In this document: in pieces, positions 7,181 through 14,756 of the stretch
Numbering within the stretch: the stretch's first letter is position 1
How the letters are laid out: the number at the start of each line of letters is the position of its first letter
Origin: a virus
Virus record (IMG/VR): IMGVR_UViG_3300030399_000042
Coordinates: 1-40,438 of that record
Direction: 5' to 3' (one strand)
Length of the DNA: 40,438 nucleotides
Made by a program: the position numbers and the translations under genes
Notes under the pieces: model-generated
What the model saw: only the letters and a program-made list of their open reading frames with translations
The model's database searches: none
Told to the model about the DNA's origin: nothing

Positions 7181-7685
7181 ATATATTTTCCATCATTTTC
7201 TTATTCCTAACATCAGCTAGTTTCTCATCAATAATAGCTTGCAAGATCATTTTTTGTCGATCTTCTGGCATATCATCTGGATGAGGTTTCTCAAGTTCCT
7301 CTTTGTTATGTAAGAATTGGTTGATAGACCAAAGTGATAGATTATCTTCAGTTACTTTTCCCTTCTGATACTGTTTCCACATGGCTTTATCAGGAATGAT
7401 CCAAACGATTTCTATCATATCTGTTTTAGAAATAGCCCTGAATAGGTAAGAGTTATCCGATGCTTCTGGAATAGATAATCGAGGTTGCCAATATAAAGCT
7501 TTATTGACCCCGTCCTCAGCAGTTCTTGGATGAGCGTAAAGATAAATATACTCCGACTTTTCTTGAATAGCTAATGACAAGGGATTATTTTTTAAACAAT
7601 CCTCAGCGCCTTGGAATACATTGGCAGACTGATCTTTGATCAAATGCTCTTTTCTATCGTGTGTTTCTAGTAGTTGTATTTTCAT
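7170..7685 (-). CDS. Hypothetical protein, first gene of the leftward trio
   Basis: I use the ATG at 7685 (MKIQLLETHDRKEHL); a TTG at 7700 is also in frame. 171 aa. Contains YIYLYAHPRTAEDGVNKALY followed by WQPRLSIPEASDNSYLFRA, then IVWIIPDKAMWKQYQKGK and a helical C-terminus. The alternating pattern suggests an alpha/beta fold. The IPD...WxQYxKGK segment resembles phage proteins adjacent to scaffold genes, but I cannot name a function. It is the first of three coupled leftward genes inserted between head-region and scaffold genes. Confidence 0.55.
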   Translation of the reverse strand: MKIQLLETHDRKEHLIKDQSANVFQGAEDCLKNNPLSLAIQEKSEYIYLYAHPRTAEDGVNKALYWQPRLSIPEASDNSYLFRAISKTDMIEIVWIIPDKAMWKQYQKGKVTEDNLSLWSINQFLHNKEELEKPHPDDMPEDRQKMILQAIIDEKLADVRNKKMMENIYVK

Positions 7686-7772
7686 TATTGTTGCCGTCAA
7701 ATTATAATTTAAGTTATCTATATCTCAAACACTAACCGCAGTCCAGCGTTAAAGGCACAAGGTATATAATAT

Positions 7773-8420
7773 ATGACAGTTCCGACACAAGAAAATCAAA
7801 CACAGGCTAACCAGCCTACCGACAAAGAGCTAAATTTTCGTGCGCTAGAAAACAGATACAAGGCACAACTCGAACAAGAACGTCAAGCACGTTTAGAAGC
7901 AGAACAAAAGATTCAACAATACTCACAGAGACCACAAGACGAAGAAGAAGACACAGAGCCGTATGTAGACCACAAAAAACTTAATAGAACCCTTGCAAAG
8001 CATGGTCAAACTACTCAAAGCGAAATCCAAAAAGCCATGGAATATGCAAAGCAAGCAGCTAAAGAGGAGTTAAAACAAGAGATGTGGCTAGAAAACAATC
8101 CAGACTTCTACGAGGTTCTTAAACATGCAGACAAATTTGCAGACAGATCTCCAAAACTTGCGAACAGCATTCTTAGAATGCCTGAAGGATTCGAGAGACA
8201 AAAACTTGTCTACGAGAATATCAAAGAACTTGGAATTGATAAGCCAGCTGCAAAAATCCCTACAATCCAAGACAAAATAGATTCCAATCGTAGAAGTCCA
8301 TACTATCAGCCATCTGGCGTAGGAACCTCACCGTATTCCTCGCAATCAGATTTTAGCGCATCTGGACAGAAGACAGCCTATGAAAAAATGAAAGCATTAC
8401 AAAAAAACCTAAATATTTAA
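7773..8420 (+). CDS. Capsid scaffolding-like protein
   Basis: 215 aa. An acidic, Gln-rich N-terminus (MTVPTQENQTQANQPTDKE) leads to a coiled coil (YKAQLEQERQARLEAEQKIQ), then helices and a Ser/Tyr-rich linker, ending in a basic amphipathic helix (QKTAYEKMKALQKNLNI). This arrangement, and the position between portal and major capsid genes, fits a scaffold whose C-terminal helix binds coat protein. No protease motif is evident. The stop overlaps the next ATG (TAATGA). Confidence 0.7.
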   Translation: MTVPTQENQTQANQPTDKELNFRALENRYKAQLEQERQARLEAEQKIQQYSQRPQDEEEDTEPYVDHKKLNRTLAKHGQTTQSEIQKAMEYAKQAAKEELKQEMWLENNPDFYEVLKHADKFADRSPKLANSILRMPEGFERQKLVYENIKELGIDKPAAKIPTIQDKIDSNRRSPYYQPSGVGTSPYSSQSDFSASGQKTAYEKMKALQKNLNI

Positions 8421-8659
8421 TGAAAAAAGAAATGGCAATGTTACCTAACGGTAATTACGAACAAATTACAAGTCCGATTCAGCATAATTGTAAATCCACA
8501 TGTTCTCAATGGACATGTGTTGAATATGGTTGGGAAAAGGGTAGGTTGCGTCTCCAAATAGAAGATGGAGATCCCTATGAAGATGGCTATAGTTATGAAA
8601 TAGATATTATGTATTGCCCTTTTTGCGGATACAAATCAACAGAAAACAAAAAAAACTAA
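8420..8659 (+). CDS. Small Cys-rich protein, 79 aa
   Basis: Starts MKKEMAMLPNGNYEQITSP. Contains HNCKSTCSQWTC and a C-terminal IDIMYCPFCGYKS, i.e. two Cys pairs that could form one zinc ribbon. Coupled to the scaffold gene by TAATGA. Role unknown. Confidence 0.6.
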   Translation: MKKEMAMLPNGNYEQITSPIQHNCKSTCSQWTCVEYGWEKGRLRLQIEDGDPYEDGYSYEIDIMYCPFCGYKSTENKKN

Positions 8660-8669
8660 GGAAAAAAAA

Positions 8670-8810
8670 ATGTCTCACAAGAAAGAAGAAAAACACGAAA
8701 AGAAAAAAGAAATGCCTAAAAAGAAAGAATCACATAAAGAAAAAATGTCTTGCAAGGGTATGAAAGAGCCTAAAGGCATGAAAGAAAAAGAAATGAAAAA
8801 AAAGAAATAA
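8670..8810 (+). CDS. Very lysine-rich small protein, 46 aa
   Basis: Starts MSHKKEEKHEKKKEMPKKK and is almost entirely Lys, Glu and Met. AAGGA lies just upstream of the ATG and a strong terminator follows at 8821. The composition suggests a disordered polyampholyte that may bind DNA or coat protein during assembly; this is inference. A translated low-complexity A-rich tract is the alternative, but the ribosome site and the clean stop favour a gene. Confidence 0.55.
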   Translation: MSHKKEEKHEKKKEMPKKKESHKEKMSCKGMKEPKGMKEKEMKKKK

Positions 8811-8820
8811 TTTTTAATTC

Positions 8821-8857
8821 AGTCGGTTACATTTATGTAACCGACTCGATTTTATTT
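8821..8857. terminator. Bidirectional terminator between convergent genes
   Basis: AGTCGGTTACA (8821-8831) pairs perfectly with TGTAACCGACT (8836-8846) around a ttta loop. T-rich sequence follows on the plus strand (cgattttatttt) and A-rich sequence precedes it. It closes the scaffold operon and the leftward accessory operon, whose last stop is at 8852. Confidence 0.85.
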
Positions 8858-9103
8858 TGGAATTTTAACACTAGATGGATATGCCCAATAATCACAACAT
8901 TTGATATCAAATTGAATATCTTCCAATGGATTATCTGTGTAAAAATCTACTGGATAATATTCACCATGATCTATTTTATCAGTGACAAGATTGTGAGCAT
9001 GACAATCAAAGTTAATAATTCCAACGGCCTTGTCTGAAGTATTAATAACAAGAATATTTGCTCCTACGATAGGCATTTTATCTTCAAATCTATGCCATTT
9101 CAT
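8852..9103 (-). CDS. DUF551-like protein
   Basis: I choose the ATG at 9103, which overlaps the preceding stop (ATGA), over a GTG at 9115. The product (83 aa) starts MKWHRFEDKMPIVGANILVI, the W...EDk.P..g..vLv opening typical of DUF551, and ends with CDYWAYPSSVKIPK where family members usually have THWMPLP. DUF551 proteins are small phage/prophage proteins of unknown function. Three further relatives occur at 30667, 31128 and 31328. It is the last gene of the leftward operon from 10870. Confidence 0.6.
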   Translation of the reverse strand: MKWHRFEDKMPIVGANILVINTSDKAVGIINFDCHAHNLVTDKIDHGEYYPVDFYTDNPLEDIQFDIKCCDYWAYPSSVKIPK

Positions 9104-10149
9104 ATATGTTTCCACGTTTTTTTATTTATTATATTCATTACAGCTTCTTTTTTTAATCCAAAAATTTTCATTAACTCATCGATTGAGTATATATCTTCAT
9201 AATAAAATTCTCTCAAAGATAAAACATCGCAATTCTTTAATCTTGTAAAATGTGATAATTCTCCTTTTGGCACGTTTTCATAACGTTTACATCCACATGA
9301 TGAAGTTTTAAATTCATTTCCATTCATTCTTTTGATTTTTTTTTTACATATACATGTAAGCTCTAAATACAAATGTTTTTTTTTAAAACCGACTATACCA
9401 CTAATTTTTAAATATTTATATTTAATACCTATTTTTTTGTGTGCTTTTGAAATTATTAAACTTCTTTTATCACAACCACAAGAAAAATTATTATTCTTTA
9501 TTTCACTGGCACTTCTAGAAAATTCTTTTCCGCATTCACATAACAAATTCCATAAACTGTCACCTTTCCTTTCCAGAAAAGTTATCATTCCAATTTTTTT
9601 CCCGGGATAATTCCCTTTAATACAATTTTTGCACCACTTACGAGAAGATGAAATGCAAGATTTTGTTATTGAAAACTCATAATTACATACAATGCATCTA
9701 ACTATTAACTTTGTCTTATTTTTAATACCGTTAATATCCAAAACTTCCAAATTTTGATATGTTTTTCCTATATGATATTTTGTTTTTTTTCTTAAAGAAC
9801 ATCGTTGGCAACCTGGTTTTTTTATTGCATAAAATTGCCTTTTAGAAATCTTACCACATTTACATTCGCATACATATTTATTACGTTTAGAATTATAATC
9901 TATTTCTATAACCTTACGATCGCAAAATATATCACCGATATTACATAAGGGAACAAACCTAGTTTTTCTTGGATATTTGCTAATACATTGCTTACAACAT
10001 TTATTTTTAATGGGGGCGTCTTTATCTTTTAATATTCCGCAACTACATTGGCATATATATGGCCTACGTCTTCCGTGAATAATATCTTTGACAATCCAAT
10101 CATTAATCTTATCGCCAATTTTATATTTACTTGGAGTGCTCATCTTCAA
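9100..10149 (-). CDS. Five-module zinc-binding array with C-terminal HTH
   Basis: 349 aa. Five repeats of about 50 residues, each opening 'IG....N/F/Y..I/V..I' and carrying paired cysteines: C33/35/37 + C52/55; C94/96/98 + C114/117; C152/155 + C173/176; C204/206 + C224/226; C266/268 + C285/287. The last ~50 residues (SIDELMKIFGLKKEAVMNII then NKKTWKHI) form the helix-turn-helix tail found at the ends of many phage homing-type HNH endonucleases. No HNH, GIY-YIG or LAGLIDADG motif is present. The nearby HNH protein (11016-11666) has one copy of the same N-terminal module. I infer a sequence-specific DNA-binding protein built from homing-endonuclease parts; a cryptic nuclease is possible. Its start overlaps the ParB-like gene by 23 nt. 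Confidence 0.7.
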   Translation of the reverse strand: MKMSTPSKYKIGDKINDWIVKDIIHGRRRPYICQCSCGILKDKDAPIKNKCCKQCISKYPRKTRFVPLCNIGDIFCDRKVIEIDYNSKRNKYVCECKCGKISKRQFYAIKKPGCQRCSLRKKTKYHIGKTYQNLEVLDINGIKNKTKLIVRCIVCNYEFSITKSCISSSRKWCKNCIKGNYPGKKIGMITFLERKGDSLWNLLCECGKEFSRSASEIKNNNFSCGCDKRSLIISKAHKKIGIKYKYLKISGIVGFKKKHLYLELTCICKKKIKRMNGNEFKTSSCGCKRYENVPKGELSHFTRLKNCDVLSLREFYYEDIYSIDELMKIFGLKKEAVMNIINKKTWKHI

Positions 10150-10870
10150 TCCTATTATGATTTTTAAAGTTATAGATTGAGATGAGAAGTGAATACCAAT
10201 CTTCGGATGTTCTTTGAGGTTTTAAATCAAACCATCTAAGATCAAGTTTCTTGAAAAATAATGCTGAATCGAATCCAGTCGTTTTTAAAAGCCAACGTAA
10301 AGCCCGTGTAAAGTTATGATTTGTAAACATGCTATGTGGTTTGATTCTTTTGTCTTTGGTATAGGAAACAAAATCGAAGAAAAAACACATCACATTTTCT
10401 GAATCGTGATTTTGAGGAAATTTAAACTTACCTGTTTTTAAGAATTCCAATATATTAGAACTTACCACTCCTAGAATTAGGGTTAAAAGCGCTTTAGGCT
10501 TCAATCCAGAGGATTTCAACATATCCTTAAGCTGAATATACTCAACCTTCTTTTCTTTCACTGCAAAGTAATTTATATAGTTTTCGACTTCAAAAGACTT
10601 TTGGTTGACATTGCAATCAATAAGGTGATCTTCAGCCACAACATCAGATTTTATATAGAATATTTCACATGCAAGTTCTTTGGCAGCTTGTAATCTATGT
10701 TGTCCGTCTATCACTTCAAAGTTTTGATTCACTATAATTGGATGTAAATTGAGATGATTACTTTTTTCGATAGATTGCTTTAATTTCTTCAAATGATATT
10801 TATCAATAGGCCTATTACCACTCAATATGTTAAATATATTGTAATCATTTGTTTTTTGAACTTGTTCCAT
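10127..10870 (-). CDS. ParB/sulfiredoxin-fold protein
   Basis: 247 aa. The N-terminal ~70 residues show the ParB-like pattern: NRPIDKYHLKKLKQSI followed by HPIIVNQNFEVIDGQHRLQA. The DGQHR motif at residues 55-59 is the nucleotide-binding/catalytic signature of this fold. The remaining ~170 residues are helical and aromatic-rich and match no domain I know. AAAAAAGGA lies upstream of the ATG, and a good sigma70-like promoter lies at 10900-10929. Phage ParB-like proteins act as CTPase regulators or nucleases; which applies here is open. First gene of a three-gene leftward operon. Confidence 0.75.
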   Translation of the reverse strand: MEQVQKTNDYNIFNILSGNRPIDKYHLKKLKQSIEKSNHLNLHPIIVNQNFEVIDGQHRLQAAKELACEIFYIKSDVVAEDHLIDCNVNQKSFEVENYINYFAVKEKKVEYIQLKDMLKSSGLKPKALLTLILGVVSSNILEFLKTGKFKFPQNHDSENVMCFFFDFVSYTKDKRIKPHSMFTNHNFTRALRWLLKTTGFDSALFFKKLDLRWFDLKPQRTSEDWYSLLISIYNFKNHNRIEDEHSK

Positions 10871-10899
10871 TTCGTATTCCTTTTTTGTTTAGATAAACC

Positions 10900-10929
10900 A
10901 TTATAAAAATGTTCAAAGATTTTTGTCCA
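10900..10929 (-). promoter_or_regulatory. Sigma70-like promoter for the ParB-like operon
   Basis: Reading leftward, TGGACA (10929-10924) is separated by 18 bases from a perfect TATAAT (10905-10900). It is well placed for the start codon at 10870. This implies the accessory operon is transcribed by the host polymerase independently of its neighbours. Confidence 0.65.
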
Positions 10930-11015
10930 TGTGAAATAAAGATTATGTTGACAATATAAACATTTAATTTGATATATTGAAATCACGTAAGTACAAACGT
11001 TATGTGCGCTTCGCG

Positions 11016-11666
11016 TTAAACATCCTCTAACTGTAGATATAAGTTATAAATAAACTCTATCCCTTTTCTTTCCTCAACTTTTCTGAATTTATCCCTATTC
11101 ATTCCTAGAACTTCCATTAAATGTGTGTTCTTAATCTTCTTACCGTTTATTTCGTGAAAACGCACAGAACGCCGATTATTCGCCTGCGTTTTAATATCAG
11201 TCCATCTGCAATTTTCTTTGCAGTAGTTGCCGTCATTATCAATTCTATCTAATTGCATGCCGTCAGGTCTTTCTCCCATATCTTTAAGAAAAACATCAAA
11301 TTCATTCCATTCAACACAAACAGAGATTCCTCTTCCACCATAGTTATGGTAATTGACATCATTAGGATCATTGCATCTTTGTCGCATTGCAACCCATATA
11401 GCATATATTCTATCTCTTCCCTTTGTTCTAGATGCCATACCATGTTTATAGGCCCAATGATCTTTGCCTTTCTTGGTATGTGCTTTAGCAGAACAGCATT
11501 TACATGGATTATTTCTAGTTCTCAAATAAGAACCGTTCAGAACAACAATATCACCACAATCACATTGAACTTTGTACATAATGTAACCATTTTTTCTTTC
11601 TGCAAGTTCTTTTACTACAGTTCTTGTTCCGAAACGGGAACCGATTTCAATTTTTTTAATATACAT
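11016..11666 (-). CDS. HNH-type (homing-like) endonuclease
   Basis: 216 aa. The N-terminal zinc-binding module (IGSRFGTRTVVKELA with C35, C37, C55, C57) equals one module of the neighbouring array protein. The middle (YAIWVAMRQRCNDPN, YHNYGGRGISVCVEW) and nuclease core (LDRIDNDGNYCKENCRW and QANNRR, residues ~139-166) form a signature common in free-standing phage HNH proteins. The classic first His is replaced by LD, as is frequent in this subfamily. The C-terminus carries a putative DNA-binding helix. AAAGGA precedes the ATG. It lies 200 bp from the intron-containing capsid gene on the opposite strand, suggesting a role in homing near the capsid locus. Confidence 0.8.
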   Translation of the reverse strand: MYIKKIEIGSRFGTRTVVKELAERKNGYIMYKVQCDCGDIVVLNGSYLRTRNNPCKCCSAKAHTKKGKDHWAYKHGMASRTKGRDRIYAIWVAMRQRCNDPNDVNYHNYGGRGISVCVEWNEFDVFLKDMGERPDGMQLDRIDNDGNYCKENCRWTDIKTQANNRRSVRFHEINGKKIKNTHLMEVLGMNRDKFRKVEERKGIEFIYNLYLQLEDV

Positions 11667-11868
11667 AAATAAATTCCTTTAATATTATTAAGATTCGTTA
11701 GCTAAACGTTAAATAGCATTGCGTCAATATGGTTTCGCAGACCAGTTATTCGGGTTATTCGGATAGAAAAACAACGTACAAAAGGTTCGTTACCATTCAA
11801 CAACGAATATCTCTATTGTATAGAACTGCATATTATTATGCAATTCAAAACTTTAAGAGGTTATCTAA
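11667..11868. promoter_or_regulatory. Intergenic region upstream of the capsid gene
   Basis: 202 bases between divergent HNH and capsid genes. It holds a tandem half-repeat (ttattcggg/ttattcgga near 11747-11764), a small hairpin TGCATA-ttat-TATGCA at 11828-11843, and an AAGAGG ribosome site at 11855-11860 for the capsid start. A capsid promoter is expected here, but I cannot assign -35/-10 boxes confidently. Confidence 0.35.
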
Positions 11869-13048
11869 ATGAGTATAACAACAACAGGCCAGTTAGGACC
11901 AATGATCCTACAGTCTCTTGCTCCTGCTATGCTTTACGTGCCTACACCAATGATGAACTATAAATAGATGTAGTTATAAAACCGTCGCTGATTGACTCGG
12001 AAGCCCGACAGGGTAACGAGGGGCAAGTTTAAATACAGCCTGAACGACTGAGCGCGATGGGCTCGAAAGAGTATGCAACAGTCTGAACCGTAAAAATAAA
12101 TAAAATTACGGAGGAGAATCCGAAGAGGTTTTCCCGCTTATAATATATTGTAAGTCATAAAGTAACAGAAAGATTACGGTATGTGATAAAATATCCATGC
12201 CTCCAAATGGTGGAACAACAGCACGTTTTATGCGTCCAAGAGCACTAACACCCCCAACGGTTCAACTTGGTAATTCAGGCATTGATCCGCCTGCGCAAGT
12301 ACCTCAAAGGGACATAATCGATGCGCAAATGGCTTTTTTTGGAACAGGCTGTATTATAAACGAACAAGTAATACTGCAAGATCAAGAAGGCGTTTTGGCA
12401 TGGGTGTCAGAGCGTTTAGCAGTAGCGATGCGCCAAGCAGAGGATTTGATTTTACGGGACTATATTGTTTCCGCAGCATCAGAAATTAACGCTGGTGGTG
12501 GTTCTAATGGCGACAATCCAACAAACTTAGGTTTGTCAGATTTCTCATTAGTAGCTACTACACTTGATACTAACAATGCCTACAAGTTTATGACAGGTAT
12601 TGAAGGTATGGATAGATTCGGTACAGGTCCAGTAAGAAGCTCATATTTTATGTTGTCTTCTACTGAACTACAAACCGATTTTGATAGTTTAGTTGGTCAA
12701 GGTGTTTTGAACAACTGGAACTATCCAACAAATTCCTCTGCATTGCCTTCTGAGTGGGGTTCCGTGTTTAATACACGTATCCTAACAAGCTCTGAAGCTC
12801 CAGTTGCTAGAGGTGTTAGTGCTAACGGTCAAGACGTTTATTACAACACTGTGTTGGGTAAACAAGGGATCACACACATTAACCAAGATGGATTCTCAAT
12901 GAATCTAATTTACCGTGACCCATACTACAGTGGTATGTTGGCCCAAAATGCCACTCTTGCTGTTAAGTTTGCTCAAGCGCAAGCCCTAACACAAGATACA
13001 GCTATCAGAAACCTTTTATGTACTCGTTTGAGTTCATTAAACTACTAG
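11869..13048 (+). CDS. Major capsid protein, split by a group I intron
   Basis: Join 11869-11961 and 12179-13048, 320 aa after splicing. Exon 1 encodes MSITTTGQLGPMILQSLAPA followed by MLYVPTPMMNY, then hits a stop (aaa tag) if unspliced. Exon 2 continues VCDKISMPPNGGTTARFM and RPRALTPPTVQLGNSG. The N-terminal TTTGQL...P, the MP.NGGTT.R.RR segment and INEQVILQDQEGVLAWVSER with LRDYI are recognisable parts of a widespread podovirus coat family. The exon 1 start has AAGAGG at 11855. A separate start at ATG 12197 would lack a ribosome site and lose the conserved N-terminus, so splicing is strongly preferred. The coat protein assembles the icosahedral shell with the scaffold at 7773. Confidence 0.85.
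11962..12178 (+). ncRNA. Group I self-splicing intron in the capsid gene
   Basis: 217 nt, no ORF. P1: exon AACUAU (11956-11961) pairs with GUAGUU (11970-11975), putting the required U-G wobble at the 5' splice site. P3: CCGUCGC (11982-11988) with GCGAUGG (12054-12060). P7: GACUG (12046-12050) with CAGUC (12079-12083). P8: CUC-GAAA-GAG (12062-12071). P9: CCGUAA (12088-12093) with UUACGG (12106-12111). CUCG/CGAG (11996-11999/12017-12020) and GGC/GCC (12022-12024/12038-12040) fit the P4-P6 region. The intron ends in G at 12178. The 3' exon GUAUGU can pair with five of six bases upstream of the P1 guide (P10). Splicing restores one continuous frame. Confidence 0.85.
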
Positions 13049-13058
13049 GAGATTTCTC

Positions 13059-14210
13059 ATGGCTGAATATTCAAGATTAGCAACAGGTATGGTAACATCA
13101 ACGGGTGGAAACACTGCTGTTGTATTGCCTTTTATTCCTGATTTTATTGAGATTTACAACTCGACGCGTGCAACGGCAGCTTCTGGCGTAACACGTGCTT
13201 GGTGGACATCTAATATGGGCGAAGGAGCTGCATTTTTAACAACTACTGGCGCAGGTCCAGCGGATGGAACAAGTTTTGTGACTGCAACAACAGGAACAGG
13301 ATTTTCAACATTCCGTGCTGCATTAGCTTTGCAATATGGTCCAACTGTATTGCTTGGTGCTTCTGGTGGTATAACTAAGAATGCCGGAGCTCCGGTTATT
13401 ACAACAACTGCTGCCCATGGTCTAGTTCCAGGTAATGTAGTAGTATTTTCGAACCTTTATGAAACCACTACTACAGGTATGCAACAAATTGCTGGTATTC
13501 CTTTCGTAGTTGTAACGGTTCCAAGTACAACAACATTTACAATTAACTGGGATACAAGCGGTACTAATTACACTGCTATTGCAACTGGTGGTTTGAATAC
13601 TAATGCTTCATTTAAGAAAGTATTGTATCCATTCCTTTACGCACCAAGTGCGACATATATTAGCGGTTTGGCTGCTGGTTCAGGTGTATTTTCTAATGCA
13701 ACTGTAGTTACAACAACTGCTCCGCATAATTTCAAAATTGGTCAAGAAGTAGGATTTCATATCCCTGCTATTTGGGGTCCAGTTCAGTTAAATGAATTGC
13801 CAAATCTGGTTAGACCAGGTTCACCAATCTATCATTATGTACGTGCAGTAACTGAGACAACATTTACTATTGATGTGGTATTTTCAACACTTACAGCTTA
13901 CGTGGCTAATCAGCCATTTGGAAGCTTTATAGGTCAGAAATTCCCTGTCGTTGTACCTGCTGGAGACGTTAACACTGGTGGAGATCAGATCTTCGCTAAT
14001 TCTGTGTTGTATCCTTCACCGCAACTGTACAATGGTTTTAGTAATGCCCTTACTTCAACTATTAATGGTCCTGCGATTCAGGGTGCATTTGTGAATAATA
14101 CTTTAATGGGATTTGTAATAGGTGCTGCTGCCGCTGGAACAGCTGCGGACACCATTTATTGGAGAGCCCAGATGAGTGATATTGTGTTACCTGTAACACA
14201 GTACAGATAG
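13059..14210 (+). CDS. Virion structural protein with two beta modules
   Basis: 383 aa, starting MAEYSRLATGMVTSTGGNTA. Rich in Thr, Ala, Gly and Val, typical of a beta-sheet virion protein. It contains two copies of a module seen in several neighbours: PVITTTAAHGLVPGNVVVFS ending in TTFTINW, and TVVTTTAPHNFKIGQEVGF ending in TTFTIDVVFS. It is translated with the capsid gene (stop, ggagatttctc, start). Candidates are a head decoration, head-tail connector or tail protein. The mix of 'IPDFIEIYNSTRA' and an outer-shell-like composition favours a virion surface role. No enzyme motif is seen. Confidence 0.7.
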   Translation: MAEYSRLATGMVTSTGGNTAVVLPFIPDFIEIYNSTRATAASGVTRAWWTSNMGEGAAFLTTTGAGPADGTSFVTATTGTGFSTFRAALALQYGPTVLLGASGGITKNAGAPVITTTAAHGLVPGNVVVFSNLYETTTTGMQQIAGIPFVVVTVPSTTTFTINWDTSGTNYTAIATGGLNTNASFKKVLYPFLYAPSATYISGLAAGSGVFSNATVVTTTAPHNFKIGQEVGFHIPAIWGPVQLNELPNLVRPGSPIYHYVRAVTETTFTIDVVFSTLTAYVANQPFGSFIGQKFPVVVPAGDVNTGGDQIFANSVLYPSPQLYNGFSNALTSTINGPAIQGAFVNNTLMGFVIGAAAAGTAADTIYWRAQMSDIVLPVTQYR

Positions 14211-14221
14211 TCTATAAATTT

Positions 14222-14245
14222 GGGTGGGGATTAAAATCCTCACCC
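14222..14245 (+). terminator. Strong hairpin between two structural genes
   Basis: GGGTGGGGA (14222-14230) pairs with TCCTCACCC (14237-14245), with one G-T pair and a ttaaaa loop, followed by ttaaattg. The T-tract is poor, so partial termination or mRNA processing is as likely as a full stop. It sits right after the abundant capsid and 13059 genes. Confidence 0.5.
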
Positions 14246-14260
14246 TTAAATTGAGGTAAA

Positions 14261-14716
14261 ATGGTTCGTTTAAATACTGTAATTAGTGCTCCTGTACCTG
14301 CATATCAAAACTTGCCTATAGAACCACAGTGGTATAAACCTAGACGATATATAATCACAGCAATTGATGAAGGACTTACTACTATAGTTACAACTGATTA
14401 CGACAACTTCTACTCCATTGGTCAGGAAGTAAGATTGATTATTCAAATAGGTAATGGATGTAGGCAACTTAATGGACGGACAGGATTCGTAATATCTATT
14501 CCTGCAACAAATCAAGTGGAAATTGACATCAATTCGTTAGGAATAGACCCATTTAAAACATCAAATCAAACAACACAACCACAGATATTAGCTATAGGCG
14601 ACGTAAATACAGGGCATATCAACCCTTGCGGTCCATATCATACACACCCTCATATCCCAGGAAGTTTTAGAAACATTTCTCCTAATCCTTTCAATAGAGA
14701 GTTTGACATTCTTTAA
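14261..14716 (+). CDS. Virion-module protein with one beta repeat
   Basis: 151 aa, starting MVRLNTVISAPVPAYQNLPI. The central region repeats the shared module: IVTTDYDNFYSIGQEVRLII, then CRQLNGRTGFVISI and NQVEIDINSLG. The C-terminal part has HINPCGPYHTHPHIPGSFRN, a His/Pro-rich stretch. A GAGGTAAA site precedes the start. Probably a minor structural protein made with the tail genes; no catalytic motif. Confidence 0.6.
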   Translation: MVRLNTVISAPVPAYQNLPIEPQWYKPRRYIITAIDEGLTTIVTTDYDNFYSIGQEVRLIIQIGNGCRQLNGRTGFVISIPATNQVEIDINSLGIDPFKTSNQTTQPQILAIGDVNTGHINPCGPYHTHPHIPGSFRNISPNPFNREFDIL

Positions 14717-14756
14717 ACAACAAGTTATAAATCAAATTAAAAATTTAAGGTAACAC

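Noticed and set aside
11253-11672. Rightward 139-aa frame over the HNH gene
   Set aside because: Antisense to the recognisable HNH core; hydrophobic noise typical of a complementary strand.
12197-13048. Capsid gene starting at the ATG at 12197 with an unrelated 32-aa ORF before it
   Set aside because: That ATG has no ribosome site, and the conserved coat N-terminus lies in the upstream exon. The intervening 217 nt fold as a group I intron and joining restores the frame.
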